From NCBI GenBank assembly GCA_017525025.1, contig JAFXUJ010000015.1, positions 1-38,637 of the forward strand: DNA of 38,637 nucleotides, given 5' to 3'. How positions within the stretch are numbered: the stretch's first letter is position 1; every line of letters begins with the position of its first letter. The stretch is from Elusimicrobiaceae bacterium. Lineage in GTDB: Bacteria > Elusimicrobiota > Elusimicrobia > Elusimicrobiales > Elusimicrobiaceae. A program made the translations under genes and the position numbers. Below the pieces are notes generated by a model. That model searched no databases and was not told the DNA's origin. It saw nothing but the letters and a program-made list of their open reading frames with translations. Shown here one piece after another: positions 31,524-37,457 of this stretch.

Positions 31524-32216
31524 CTAAACATCAATAGGGGGGGTGTATACCTCAAACCATTTGTTGATATATTCGCGCCAATCGTCTTTGTTACGTTCCG
31601 TTTGTTGCTCTAACCTGGTTAAACATTCGTCTTTTGTACTTTCAATTAATATTGTTTCCGCTCCAATGTCACCGGCTAAACGATTACGTTCCGTTGATAA
31701 TGGATAACCGCCAATAACATATGCACAACGCCAATTACCAACGCGATATTTAACCATGTTTAACAGTTCGTCACGGATCCCAAACACAACGGCGTTTAAT
31801 CGTTTGGGTTTAATATACCTGGGTTCGTTGCTTACACATTGCCAAATGTTATCAATATCTATTACTAAATCGCCGTCGTTCTTAACATCTTCAACATATG
31901 ACGTTTTACCGGATAATGGCGCACCGTATACTATGTATACTTTGCGAGTTCTCATGCCGTATTTATCATGTATTTTATTGTGACATTTATGATGTACTAA
32001 CTCTATATTGTCCGGGTTTAATGCTATTGTTGCGTCATTGTAATTAGTTTCGGTTAGTTCGGTCATATGATGTGCGATACAATCATAAGCGCGCACAATA
32101 GGTTTACCGCAATAAGCACAATATATAAAACCGTCCGACGGGTTAACGCGCTGTTCAATAACAACGCGGCGTAATTGCTCCCATGCTTTAGTTTTATAAA
32201 AGTCTGCTAATGCCAC
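31524..32216 (-). CDS. HNH endonuclease fused to P-loop kinase-like domain
   Basis: The best start is GTG at 32216, eight bases after GGGG, giving 230 residues. The N-terminal HNH domain has CAYC (C33, C36), an HH pair (IAHHMTEL, about 48-55) and HHKCHNKIH near 75-83. The C-terminal P-loop domain has GAPLSGKT at 98-105 and VIDIDNIW near 117-124, like small phage AAA/kinase proteins that process nucleic-acid ends. HNH proteins beside terminases stimulate cleavage at packaging sites in several phages. The fusion with a P-loop domain is known from gut phages but its role is not established. Confidence 0.85.
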   Translation of the reverse strand: MALADFYKTKAWEQLRRVVIEQRVNPSDGFIYCAYCGKPIVRAYDCIAHHMTELTETNYNDATIALNPDNIELVHHKCHNKIHDKYGMRTRKVYIVYGAPLSGKTSYVEDVKNDGDLVIDIDNIWQCVSNEPRYIKPKRLNAVVFGIRDELLNMVKYRVGNWRCAYVIGGYPLSTERNRLAGDIGAETILIESTKDECLTRLEQQTERNKDDWREYINKWFEVYTPPIDV

Positions 32217-32240
32217 TAAAATAACCCCCAATGCAACTAA

Positions 32241-32582
32241 TTACCATTCGTTATTAAATGCTCCGCGTGACTTTGCCAATAGTTCCGACGCCCTCAAACG
32301 GTCTTTTATTTCGTTAGTCGGATCGTTTAATATTGACGTCCAAAACGCTTGTATTTCTTTAACTGTCGCTATTTTATTAACTATTTCCGGCAACCCCACA
32401 ACGTTTAAATACTGTATATATTCTTGCACGTCACGCCTTGCAACCAATTTATGCGCGTTACCTCTTGCGTAACGTGGAGAATACCCGGCCATAATGGCCG
32501 CTTGCTCTGCATTGGCTTTTGCGTCGCCGCAATATGCTAATGCAAACTCTTTAAATTGTGGCTTTATTTTCGGTTCGTCCAT
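32241..32582 (-). CDS. terS: Terminase small subunit (Terminase_2-like)
   Basis: A 113-residue protein with the Terminase_2 pattern: FALAYCGDAKANAEQAAIMA (HTH-like, about 12-31), then GYSPRYARGNAHKLVARRDV, then VKEIQAFWTSILNDPTNEIK and RASELLAKSRGAF. It should bind the packaging site and hand DNA to TerL. It is separated from terL by the HNH-kinase, fibre-tip and P27-like genes, an unusual split. It follows the lysin gene with 4 bp between. Confidence 0.85.
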   Translation of the reverse strand: MDEPKIKPQFKEFALAYCGDAKANAEQAAIMAGYSPRYARGNAHKLVARRDVQEYIQYLNVVGLPEIVNKIATVKEIQAFWTSILNDPTNEIKDRLRASELLAKSRGAFNNEW

Positions 32583-32586
32583 AAAA

Positions 32587-33597
32587 TCACGCCTTTAAAT
32601 ACTTGCTGTAACAATAACCCGTTTTACCGTTGTACTTTACTTTGTACCAACTTGCGTTTGTCTTTTCGATTAACTCAACTTCCTTGCCTTTTGGTACGGA
32701 TCCGATAACCTTACCGTTTGGTGTTGCCCTCATGTTCAACGGTGCGGAAATTGTATTAACAGTTAAATAAACCTTTTTGCCGTACAACATTTCGTTAACA
32801 CGGTCTTGCACCTTGTTATAATCGTACCCGGCTTTTGTTAATCGCTCTTTTCTGTCTACGCCGTTACCCCATTTACCGGCTAAAACTTCTTTCGCCAATT
32901 GGTCAATGGTCTTTTTAGGCTCTGTATTGCCCTGTGACGCGTCCGAACCGTTTTGAGGGTTATTATCCTTATTTTTACCGCCCGCGCCATTTTGGGCCTT
33001 TTCTGCGCGAATTTTTGCGGGTAAATCGGTTAACAGTTCGTCGCAATCAACATAACCGTTAATGCCGTTAACTTTTCCCTTGCTCGTATATTGCCATAAA
33101 TCGCAAGCAATCGACGGTTTAGTACCTGGTTTGCCGTTATCCTTACCCCATGCGGCAACCCATTTTGTATATTTGTCTAAACCCTTTAAATAGGTTTTAA
33201 ACCATGATAACGACGCATAAACGCCACACCAATAACCGGCCTTTTCGATAATATCGCCAAAAACAACGGCGTTTGACTTTGCAACGCTGCTAATGCTGTT
33301 TTCTTCAAGGTCGTAATAAATGGGTAATGTGATTTTATCTTTATACGGATCCACCAAACGTAAAGTATGTTCGGCCTCACTTTTTGCGCTTGCTGCGTTC
33401 TTTGCGTATGAATACATATAAACGCCAATATCTAAACCGGCGTTTATTGCTCCGTCCATATTCTGTTTAAATTTTGCGTCGTCCTGTTTTTTATAATTTT
33501 GGCCAAAACCACAACGGACAATTACGCCGGTAACTCCGGCGGCCTTAACTTTAGCCCAATCAATATTACCGTTATGCTCCGAAACATCAATTAACAT
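32587..33597 (-). CDS. Endolysin: GH25 muramidase + Cpl-7-like + SH3 domains
   Basis: A 336-residue lysin. GH25 domain at about 1-190: DVSEHNG at 4-10 and YYDLEEN at 94-100 give the catalytic Asp/Glu pair; ACDLWQYTSKGKVNGINGYV closes the barrel. A Gly/Asn-rich linker leads to a Cpl-7-like repeat at about 228-272 (LAKEVLAGKWGNGVDRKERL) and an SH3_3 domain at about 276-336 (LNMRATPNGKVIGSVPKG). It cleaves peptidoglycan between MurNAc and GlcNAc. Domain set fits a Gram-positive host. No signal peptide; the holin genes are directly upstream. Confidence 0.95.
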   Translation of the reverse strand: MLIDVSEHNGNIDWAKVKAAGVTGVIVRCGFGQNYKKQDDAKFKQNMDGAINAGLDIGVYMYSYAKNAASAKSEAEHTLRLVDPYKDKITLPIYYDLEENSISSVAKSNAVVFGDIIEKAGYWCGVYASLSWFKTYLKGLDKYTKWVAAWGKDNGKPGTKPSIACDLWQYTSKGKVNGINGYVDCDELLTDLPAKIRAEKAQNGAGGKNKDNNPQNGSDASQGNTEPKKTIDQLAKEVLAGKWGNGVDRKERLTKAGYDYNKVQDRVNEMLYGKKVYLTVNTISAPLNMRATPNGKVIGSVPKGKEVELIEKTNASWYKVKYNGKTGYCYSKYLKA

Positions 33598-33601
33598 AAA
33601 A

Positions 33602-33865
33602 TTACGCCCCCTTTGTGTGTGCGTGTTCTAAATCCCCTATACGGTGATTTATTACTTTTATTTGTTCTTCTACAACGGGCATACGTTGAGCAAAATTATT
33701 ATGCTCTCGCACTTCTCGGGTTAGTTCTTCAATTTTGGTATCTGTAACGGCCTGGTTAATTTTAATATTTTCGTTTGTCTTACGGTTTCCCGCCCAAACT
33801 GTAAAAATCGTACCAATTAAAGTTAAACCGCCCGAAATAATAGCAACTAAAACGCCGTCACTCAT
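33602..33865 (-). CDS. Holin-associated membrane protein (XhlA-like), 87 aa
   Basis: One N-terminal membrane segment (GVLVAIISGGLTLIGTIFTV, about 4-23) is followed by a charged coiled coil (KIEELTREVREHNNFAQRMP; VVEEQIKVINHRIGDLEHAH). This is the layout of XhlA-type or second holin/antiholin proteins encoded next to a holin and lysin. It starts 3 bp after the holin stop. Confidence 0.8.
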   Translation of the reverse strand: MSDGVLVAIISGGLTLIGTIFTVWAGNRKTNENIKINQAVTDTKIEELTREVREHNNFAQRMPVVEEQIKVINHRIGDLEHAHTKGA

Positions 33866-33868
33866 TTT

Positions 33869-34138
33869 TTACGCCTCTTTTGTAAGTTGTTTGTAAATCT
33901 GATTAACGCCGGTTGCTGCAAATCCGCTAACAATGCCTGTTGCAACTGCTACGGCCCAATTTTCGGCGGCTATGTAATCGGGAATTGTCATAAACATTAC
34001 AACGCCCAAAATAGCACCGGAAAAACCGCAAATAATCGGGATAAACTTATCAATTTTACCGTTGCCGATTGTCTTACAAGCAACCCCGATTAAATAACAA
34101 ATAACCACTATTGCCGGCAATGCTACAAATTCACTCAT
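33869..34138 (-). CDS. Phage holin, 89 aa
   Basis: Three membrane segments are visible: about 5-21 (VALPAIVVICYLIGVAC), 32-52 (IPIICGFSGAILGVVMFMTI) and 61-78 (WAVAVATGIVSGFAATGV), with a short charged C-terminus (KQLTKEA). This matches phage holins of the Firmicutes type (Phage_holin_5_2-like). It is the first protein gene of the late operon and would open the membrane for the GH25 lysin. Confidence 0.88.
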   Translation of the reverse strand: MSEFVALPAIVVICYLIGVACKTIGNGKIDKFIPIICGFSGAILGVVMFMTIPDYIAAENWAVAVATGIVSGFAATGVNQIYKQLTKEA

Positions 34139-34141
34139 AAG

Positions 34142-34223
34142 ATAAACCCCCTAAACTCTATTTATCTATGTTAAAAATACCCGTATTGGTATGCGTACGC
34201 AATGTTGCATATGGTTGCATATA
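34142..34223 (-). promoter_or_regulatory. Candidate activator-dependent late promoter region
   Basis: Upstream of the holin, minus strand ATATGCAACC and ATATGCAACA (34222-34213, 34212-34203) are adjacent direct repeats one helical turn apart. Just downstream lie TGCGTACGCA (34192-34201) and AATAC-CC-GTATT (34176-34187). No consensus -35/-10 pair is evident, which fits a promoter needing an activator such as the product of 34566-34895. Confidence 0.45.
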
Positions 34224-34224
34224 T

Positions 34225-34254
34225 AAAAAAGCGGGTGCGCACAATGCGCCCCGC
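34225..34254 (-). terminator. Intrinsic terminator, late leader (fourth in series)
   Basis: GCGGG-T-GCGC pairs with GCGC-CCCGC across ACAAT (plus-strand reading 34231-34254); the minus strand continues TTTTTTATAT. Confidence 0.8.
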
Positions 34255-34264
34255 CTATAAATAT

Positions 34265-34307
34265 AAAAAACCCGTTTTCGTGCCGGATCTTGATACACGG
34301 AAACGGG
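34265..34307 (-). terminator. Intrinsic terminator, late leader (third in series)
   Basis: CCCGTTTTCGTG (34271-34282) and CACGGAAACGGG (34296-34307) pair with one mismatch; the minus strand continues TTTTTTATAT. Confidence 0.8.
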
Positions 34308-34353
34308 CCCACAACATATCATATATGTCGTTCAAACGCATATATTATAACAT

Positions 34354-34392
34354 AAAAAACCCGTCACGCAATAACTACGCAAACGGGCTTTT
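34354..34392. terminator. Weak terminator-like hairpin, late leader (second in series)
   Basis: CCCGT (34360-34364) and ACGGG (34383-34387) enclose an 18-nt loop, with T runs outside on both strands. The stem is short, so activity is doubtful. Confidence 0.5.
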
Positions 34393-34427
34393 TACGGATA
34401 GTACTTTATGGCAATAAAATTATACCA

Positions 34428-34458
34428 TAAAAAAACGGCGGTGCGCCTACCGCCGTTT
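34428..34458 (-). terminator. Intrinsic terminator of the structured RNA (first in series)
   Basis: AAACGGCGGT (34433-34442) pairs perfectly with ACCGCCGTTT (34449-34458) across 6 nt; the minus strand continues with a T run. Confidence 0.9.
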
Positions 34459-34551
34459 AAAGATTGCGTTAAATTTTCGGTTTGCCCGGACTTGCACCGG
34501 AAACGGAACGCAAAACCCGCATTTCCTCGTTAATGCTACCCCCGAAAATCT
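34428..34551 (-). ncRNA. Structured small RNA of unknown family upstream of the late operon
   Basis: Minus-strand RNA of about 120 nt with its own promoter (34558-34585) and terminator. P1 is an 8-bp closing stem ATTTTCGG/CCGAAAAT (34549-34542 with 34480-34473). P2 is GCATT/AATGC (34536-34532 with 34523-34519). P3 is CCGG-TGCAAGT-CCGG (34500-34497 with 34489-34486). The P2 loop AAC-GA-GGAA is complementary to the downstream TTCCGTT, which could form a pseudoknot. P3 superficially recalls a T arm, but no anticodon arm fits, so it is not a tRNA. It has no frame with a ribosome site. Position, just below the late regulator gene and ahead of three more terminators, suggests control of late transcription, but it could act in trans. 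I do not recognise the family. Confidence 0.65.
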
Positions 34552-34557
34552 GAATAT

Positions 34558-34585
34558 ATTATAACTCAATCTCGCGACAATTCAA
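34558..34585 (-). promoter_or_regulatory. Promoter of the structured RNA
   Basis: On the minus strand TTGAAT (34585-34580), 16 bp, TATAAT (34563-34558). The predicted start near 34551 coincides with the 5' side of the P1 stem. It overlaps the 3' end of the late regulator gene. Confidence 0.78.
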
Positions 34586-34895
34586 TATACAAACTAATAC
34601 ATAACCGTTTTTTGTTGCGTACTATCGTGGAAACATCAACGGCCATTAATTCGGCTATTTGCTCAATCGTGTAACGATCTCGGAAATAATACGGCAATAT
34701 GCCTAAATATAAATCGCCGTCCAAACTGTCTATTGCTGCCGTTATTTCGGGATCCTTTGCGCCGCCCTGGTAATAAGAAAATAACCGCCCGTTCATTTCC
34801 TCATACACAACGGCCCGCATATCCTTAATAATGCGTCGCCGCTCTAATTCGTTTAAGCACTCGTTAACTACCTGTTTAATTTCTTCACGTGTCAT
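34566..34895 (-). CDS. Late transcription regulator-like protein (sigma-70 region 4-like HTH), 109 aa
   Basis: A 109-residue protein. A helical N-terminus (REEIKQVVNECLNELERRRI) is followed by PEITAAIDSLDGDLYLGILP and a C-terminal HTH (YTIEQIAELMAVDVSTIVRN), like region 4 of sigma factors and the ArpU/RinA-type late activators of Firmicutes phages. It sits between the early module and the late operon, the usual site for such a switch, and its 3' end overlaps the small-RNA promoter. It should turn on lysis and structural genes. The specific family is inferred. Confidence 0.75.
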   Translation of the reverse strand: MTREEIKQVVNECLNELERRRIIKDMRAVVYEEMNGRLFSYYQGGAKDPEITAAIDSLDGDLYLGILPYYFRDRYTIEQIAELMAVDVSTIVRNKKRLCISLYIELSRD

Positions 34896-35061
34896 ATTTT
34901 AACCCCCTTAAAACAGATAACACATAATTGTATGCTGCTATTATATCGGCGTCCGGTAAAACTAAATCGCATTTTGCGCAATCCCGGTTACAACCGCGTA
35001 TATTTCGGTTAACACATTCTTTCTCATGCTCAATTACGTTAATTACATCGTCAACGGTCAT
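34885..35061 (-). CDS. Small Cys-rich protein, 58 aa
   Basis: ATG at 35061 follows GGGGGTTAAT. Four cysteines at 16, 24, 28 and 31 (ECVNRNIRGCNRDCAKCDLV) are spaced as in a small zinc knuckle, followed by a helix (PDADIIAAYNYVLSVL). Similar short proteins occur before late regulators in Firmicutes phages. It overlaps the regulator start by 11 bp, so the two are probably translationally coupled and transcribed from within or near repeat locus 2. Confidence 0.82.
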   Translation of the reverse strand: MTVDDVINVIEHEKECVNRNIRGCNRDCAKCDLVLPDADIIAAYNYVLSVLRGLKYDT

Positions 35062-35074
35062 ATTAACCCCCTAA

Positions 35075-35416
35075 ACAACTATTTTTACTTACTGCCACAA
35101 GGCTTTGCGGGTTTTCGTACAACTATTTGACAACTATTTGCAAAAATAGTTGTATGCCCGCAAATGCCCTAATTTATTACGTTTGCGGGCGGTCAATCGG
35201 TCAAAAAACAACTATTACAACTATTTACTACTATATTCTTTATATTTTTGTACTTATGATTAGTACCCTATATCGTTATTGTTTTTAAAATTATTAAGAA
35301 ATAAAGGCAAAATAGTTGTAATAGTTGTACCGAACCCGCAAACGCCTTTATTTATTACGTTTGAGCCTTACAACTATTTGCAAAAAATAGTTGTCAAATA
35401 GTTGTAAAATAGTTGT
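35075..35416. repeat. Complex repeat locus 2: 12 copies of ACAACTATTT in both orientations
   Basis: Direct copies start at 35075, 35119, 35130, 35208, 35217 and 35370. Inverted copies start at 35144, 35310, 35320, 35385, 35396 and 35407 (the last three at an 11-bp period). Dyads with 4-5 nt centres occur at 35130-35153 and 35370-35394. As in locus 1, facing groups flank an AT-rich core (35231-35307), and GC-richer spacers with GTTTGCGGG / CCCGCAAA words separate the groups. No gene fits. It lies at the far end of the replication module from locus 1. Confidence 0.9.
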
Positions 35417-35445
35417 CAAATCGCTGTTTTATACTCCAAAAGTTC

Positions 35446-35489
35446 TTATATATTATATATACTACGTAAGTAGTATATATAATATATAA
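35446..35489. repeat. 20-bp perfect AT-rich inverted repeat with GTAA loop
   Basis: Arms TTATATATTATATATACTAC (35446-35465) and their exact complement (35470-35489) enclose GTAA. It could extrude a cruciform or form a strong RNA hairpin at the end of the early operon. There is no T run after it, so it is not a classic intrinsic terminator. It lies 30 bp beyond repeat locus 2; 35490-35557 holds nothing else I recognise. Confidence 0.9.
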
Positions 35490-35557
35490 CGCCCCCGCTC
35501 AACTGCTGTTATATGTGTACATACTATTGCATATCATAAGTTTAAAAAAATTACGGT

Positions 35558-35875
35558 TTAATTTTGCTGCATAAAACGGCCCAAATAAAAATTATCGTTT
35601 GTTGTTTCGTCGTCCTGGGTTTTTACTGTTTCGGGATCCGTTACGGCGTCGTTTTTCTCGTAAAAATCTCGAACACGTTTAAGGGAAATATTTTGACATT
35701 CCAGGAAAAAACAATAACGCATGGCCCAATTTAACGCCGCTAATACGTCCGCTTTTGTAATACCGTTATGGGTATCCATTGCCACAACCTCGTTTATTGC
35801 CTCGATCTTTTCGGCGTCGGTGTATTCCTGGTTGTTAATATTCTTAAATATTGCCGCTGCTTTGCCTATGTTCAT
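35558..35875 (-). CDS. Hypothetical phage protein, 105 aa
   Basis: Last gene of the early operon. MNIGKAAAIFKNINNQEYTD with EKIEAINEVVAMDTHNGITK and ADVLAALNWAM is a pattern I associate with short conserved proteins in early regions of Firmicutes phages; no function is known. The C-terminus is acidic and probably disordered (DPETVKTQDDETTND). ATG at 35875 overlaps the ribosome region of the Lar-like gene by 3 bp spacing. Confidence 0.82.
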   Translation of the reverse strand: MNIGKAAAIFKNINNQEYTDAEKIEAINEVVAMDTHNGITKADVLAALNWAMRYCFFLECQNISLKRVRDFYEKNDAVTDPETVKTQDDETTNDNFYLGRFMQQN

Positions 35876-35878
35876 ACG

Positions 35879-36091
35879 TTACCCCCCGTTTATTAAATCC
35901 GCGTTTTCGTTCCACGCTTTTATACATTCTTCTTTACTTGTGAAATACACCTCAAATTTTGTATCGCACAAATACCGCCCACAATGTACATAAAATAAAC
36001 CGTTATTTTGTTTATATAACATCAGGCCTGTATTGCCGCAATACGGACACGGTTTTAATTTTTTTAAATCGTTCATACTAACATCGTTCAT
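35879..36091 (-). CDS. Lar-like zinc-ribbon protein, 70 aa
   Basis: A 70-residue protein with KPCPYCGNTGLMLY (C15, C18) and later YVHCGRYLCDTKFEVYF plus EECIKAWNENA, the pattern of the restriction-alleviation Lar family (zinc ribbon, then W-N). ATG at 36091 is preferred because GGGGG precedes it. Lar proteins from lambdoid phages modulate type I restriction; whether this one does is unknown. A second member is at 36478-36660. Confidence 0.85.
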   Translation of the reverse strand: MNDVSMNDLKKLKPCPYCGNTGLMLYKQNNGLFYVHCGRYLCDTKFEVYFTSKEECIKAWNENADLINGG

Positions 36092-36465
36092 ACGTTACCC
36101 CCTTTGTTGTCCTGGTTGTTTACGGATCCCAAAACCTTGTTTAAATATTCTCTTTTTTCGTTCGGTAATACTTCAATCATTCCCCAATATTGCAACTCGT
36201 CAAATTCCCGTTCTTGAACCTCAACAATTTGTATATTCTTTGCAAGTTCTGTTTTCATCGTTTCAACTAATTTCGTTTTTATTTCTCTATCATCAATCCA
36301 ACCATGCTGTACCGATCTTTTAGGAAAATAGCAAATCGCGTTAACTTTAACCGGTGTAACGGTTGTATGCGTAATTTCAATCGGTACGGGTTTAAACGGT
36401 GAAATATAATTTTTTCTATCGGGAAAACATTTAAAATAAAGTTTCTCAATTAGTAATTTTATCAT
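36088..36465 (-). CDS. Hypothetical protein, 125 aa
   Basis: Starts at ATG 36465 with GGGGGTTATAA upstream and overlaps the next gene in ATGA. The N-terminus is basic and aromatic (KLLIEKLYFKCFPDRKNY), followed by beta-like PVPIEITHTTVTPVKVNAIC and a helical region (DREIKTKLVETMKTELAKNI), ending acidic. No family is recognised. It lies between two Lar-like genes. Confidence 0.75.
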   Translation of the reverse strand: MIKLLIEKLYFKCFPDRKNYISPFKPVPIEITHTTVTPVKVNAICYFPKRSVQHGWIDDREIKTKLVETMKTELAKNIQIVEVQEREFDELQYWGMIEVLPNEKREYLNKVLGSVNNQDNKGGNV

Positions 36466-36477
36466 TTATAACCCCCT

Positions 36478-36660
36478 TTACGCTCGTTTGTTCCATGCGC
36501 CAACCGCGCTAACCGAATTTGCATAACCAATTGTGGTTGGTTGTATCTTGCACCGTTTATTATTACAACTAACCATGTAATAAATGTTTGGTGTCGTTAA
36601 ACTTTCCCAACGCTCCACCCGGTCGGGTACTACTCCACAAAACGGACACGCTTTTAACAT
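36478..36660 (-). CDS. Second Lar-like zinc-ribbon protein, 60 aa
   Basis: ATG at 36660 follows GGGGGCAAAAAGT; an extension of 12 codons lacks a ribosome site. LKACPFCGVVPDRVE (C5, C8) and VSCNNKRCKIQP give four zinc ligands, then SAVGAWNKR closes the domain, the full Lar pattern. Together with the 35879 gene this makes two members within 800 bp, perhaps against different restriction systems. Confidence 0.85.
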   Translation of the reverse strand: MLKACPFCGVVPDRVERWESLTTPNIYYMVSCNNKRCKIQPTTIGYANSVSAVGAWNKRA

Positions 36661-36683
36661 ACTTTTTGCCCCCTGTTTTCTTT

Positions 36684-36764
36684 CTATTTGATCCATAAAT
36701 ACATACAGTAAATACCGAACGCAACTAAAACTATGATTGTTATTAGTTCGTCACCGGTTAACAT
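36684..36764 (-). CDS. Possible 26-aa membrane miniprotein
   Basis: ATG at 36764 overlaps the stop of the HTH gene. The product has one membrane segment (ELITIIVLVAFGIYCMYLW) and little else, ending in TAG. GGTGAT upstream is a weak ribosome site; coupling to the HTH gene would help. Plausible but unconfirmed. Confidence 0.45.
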   Translation of the reverse strand: MLTGDELITIIVLVAFGIYCMYLWIK

Positions 36765-36976
36765 TTAATCACCAATTCGTCATAACCCAACGCCCGCACC
36801 CAACAACTCAATATAAAAATACCTGGTGTACCGCGTCCGTTTTCAGTTAAAAATATGGTGTTTTTACTTATGCCGGCTTTTGCTGCTATTTGTTGGCGTG
36901 TTATATGCTTTTCTTCACGGATCCCGCGCAACTGTGGCCCTATTTCATCAACATTATTAATAATTAGTTGTTTCAT
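36758..36976 (-). CDS. Xre-type HTH protein, 72 aa
   Basis: A 72-residue Cro/CI-type HTH. DEIGPQLRGIREEKHITRQQ and IAAKAGISKNTIFLTENGRG cover helices 1-4; the C-terminus (LSCWVRALGYDELVIKC) is a dimer-like strand. It is deep in the early operon and may be a Cro-like brake on early or accessory promoters. ATG at 36976 follows GGGGG and overlaps the previous gene by 4 bp. Confidence 0.88.
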   Translation of the reverse strand: MKQLIINNVDEIGPQLRGIREEKHITRQQIAAKAGISKNTIFLTENGRGTPGIFILSCWVRALGYDELVIKC

Positions 36977-37236
36977 GGTTTAACCCCCTTTTTTAAAAAT
37001 AAATCTTCTGAAATTTTGCCGTAAATTTTTTCAAACATTGGTTTGCTCATTCCTTTAAATTTTCTATGTGCATATCCGTATGACATTGGCAATTTAACGT
37101 TTATTTTTGTTGACATTTGAAAATAAATACGATAATGCTTTTTAAAATAATCCGTTGCCGTTTCTTTATTTTCGTGTATTTTTAAATCTGATATACCGTT
37201 AAAAATATCTTCATAAAACGTAACCCATTTACTCAT
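36973..37236 (-). CDS. Hypothetical protein, 87 aa
   Basis: Basic 87-residue protein (KWVTFYEDIFNGISDLKIHE at the start; KLPMSYGYAHRKFKGMSKPM in the middle; ISEDLFLKKGVKP at the end). No domain is recognised. It overlaps both neighbours by 4 bp and is clearly part of the early operon. Confidence 0.8.
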   Translation of the reverse strand: MSKWVTFYEDIFNGISDLKIHENKETATDYFKKHYRIYFQMSTKINVKLPMSYGYAHRKFKGMSKPMFEKIYGKISEDLFLKKGVKP

Positions 37237-37445
37237 GCATAACCCCCTTTAGTTATTTTATTTTTCTTATTTTTTCGTGAATTTTCACGTAAACAACTTA
37301 AATGAAAAAAGCGTTTAATTTTCCATTGCCCTTTACCTTGATATATCCAACCGTAATTATCGTAATCGGGGTTTGTACTTGCGGTACAATTGGGCCAATA
37401 ATGAACATACTCGTTACAAAAAGGGCATTTTTTATCCCAATACAT
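37233..37445 (-). CDS. Small zinc-finger-like protein, 70 aa
   Basis: KKCPFCNEYVHYWPNC (C7, C10, C20) plus HLSC near 48-51 give four possible metal ligands, then a basic tail (RKNKKNKITKGG). It is directly downstream of the primase-helicase. A nucleic-acid-binding role is likely from composition; no family is recognised. Confidence 0.8.
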   Translation of the reverse strand: MYWDKKCPFCNEYVHYWPNCTASTNPDYDNYGWIYQGKGQWKIKRFFHLSCLRENSRKNKKNKITKGGYA

Positions 37446-37457
37446 TTGAACCCCCTT

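Noticed and set aside
34202-34417. Plus-strand frame of 71 codons in the late leader
   Set aside because: It runs through three terminator hairpins, has no ribosome site, and opposes the late transcript.
34472-34550. tRNA or cobalamin-riboswitch resemblance of the structured RNA
   Set aside because: The 3' hairpin CCGG-TGCAAGT-CCGG looks like a T arm or a cobalamin core word, but there are four unpaired bases before the closing stem, no anticodon arm, and none of the other conserved cobalamin elements.
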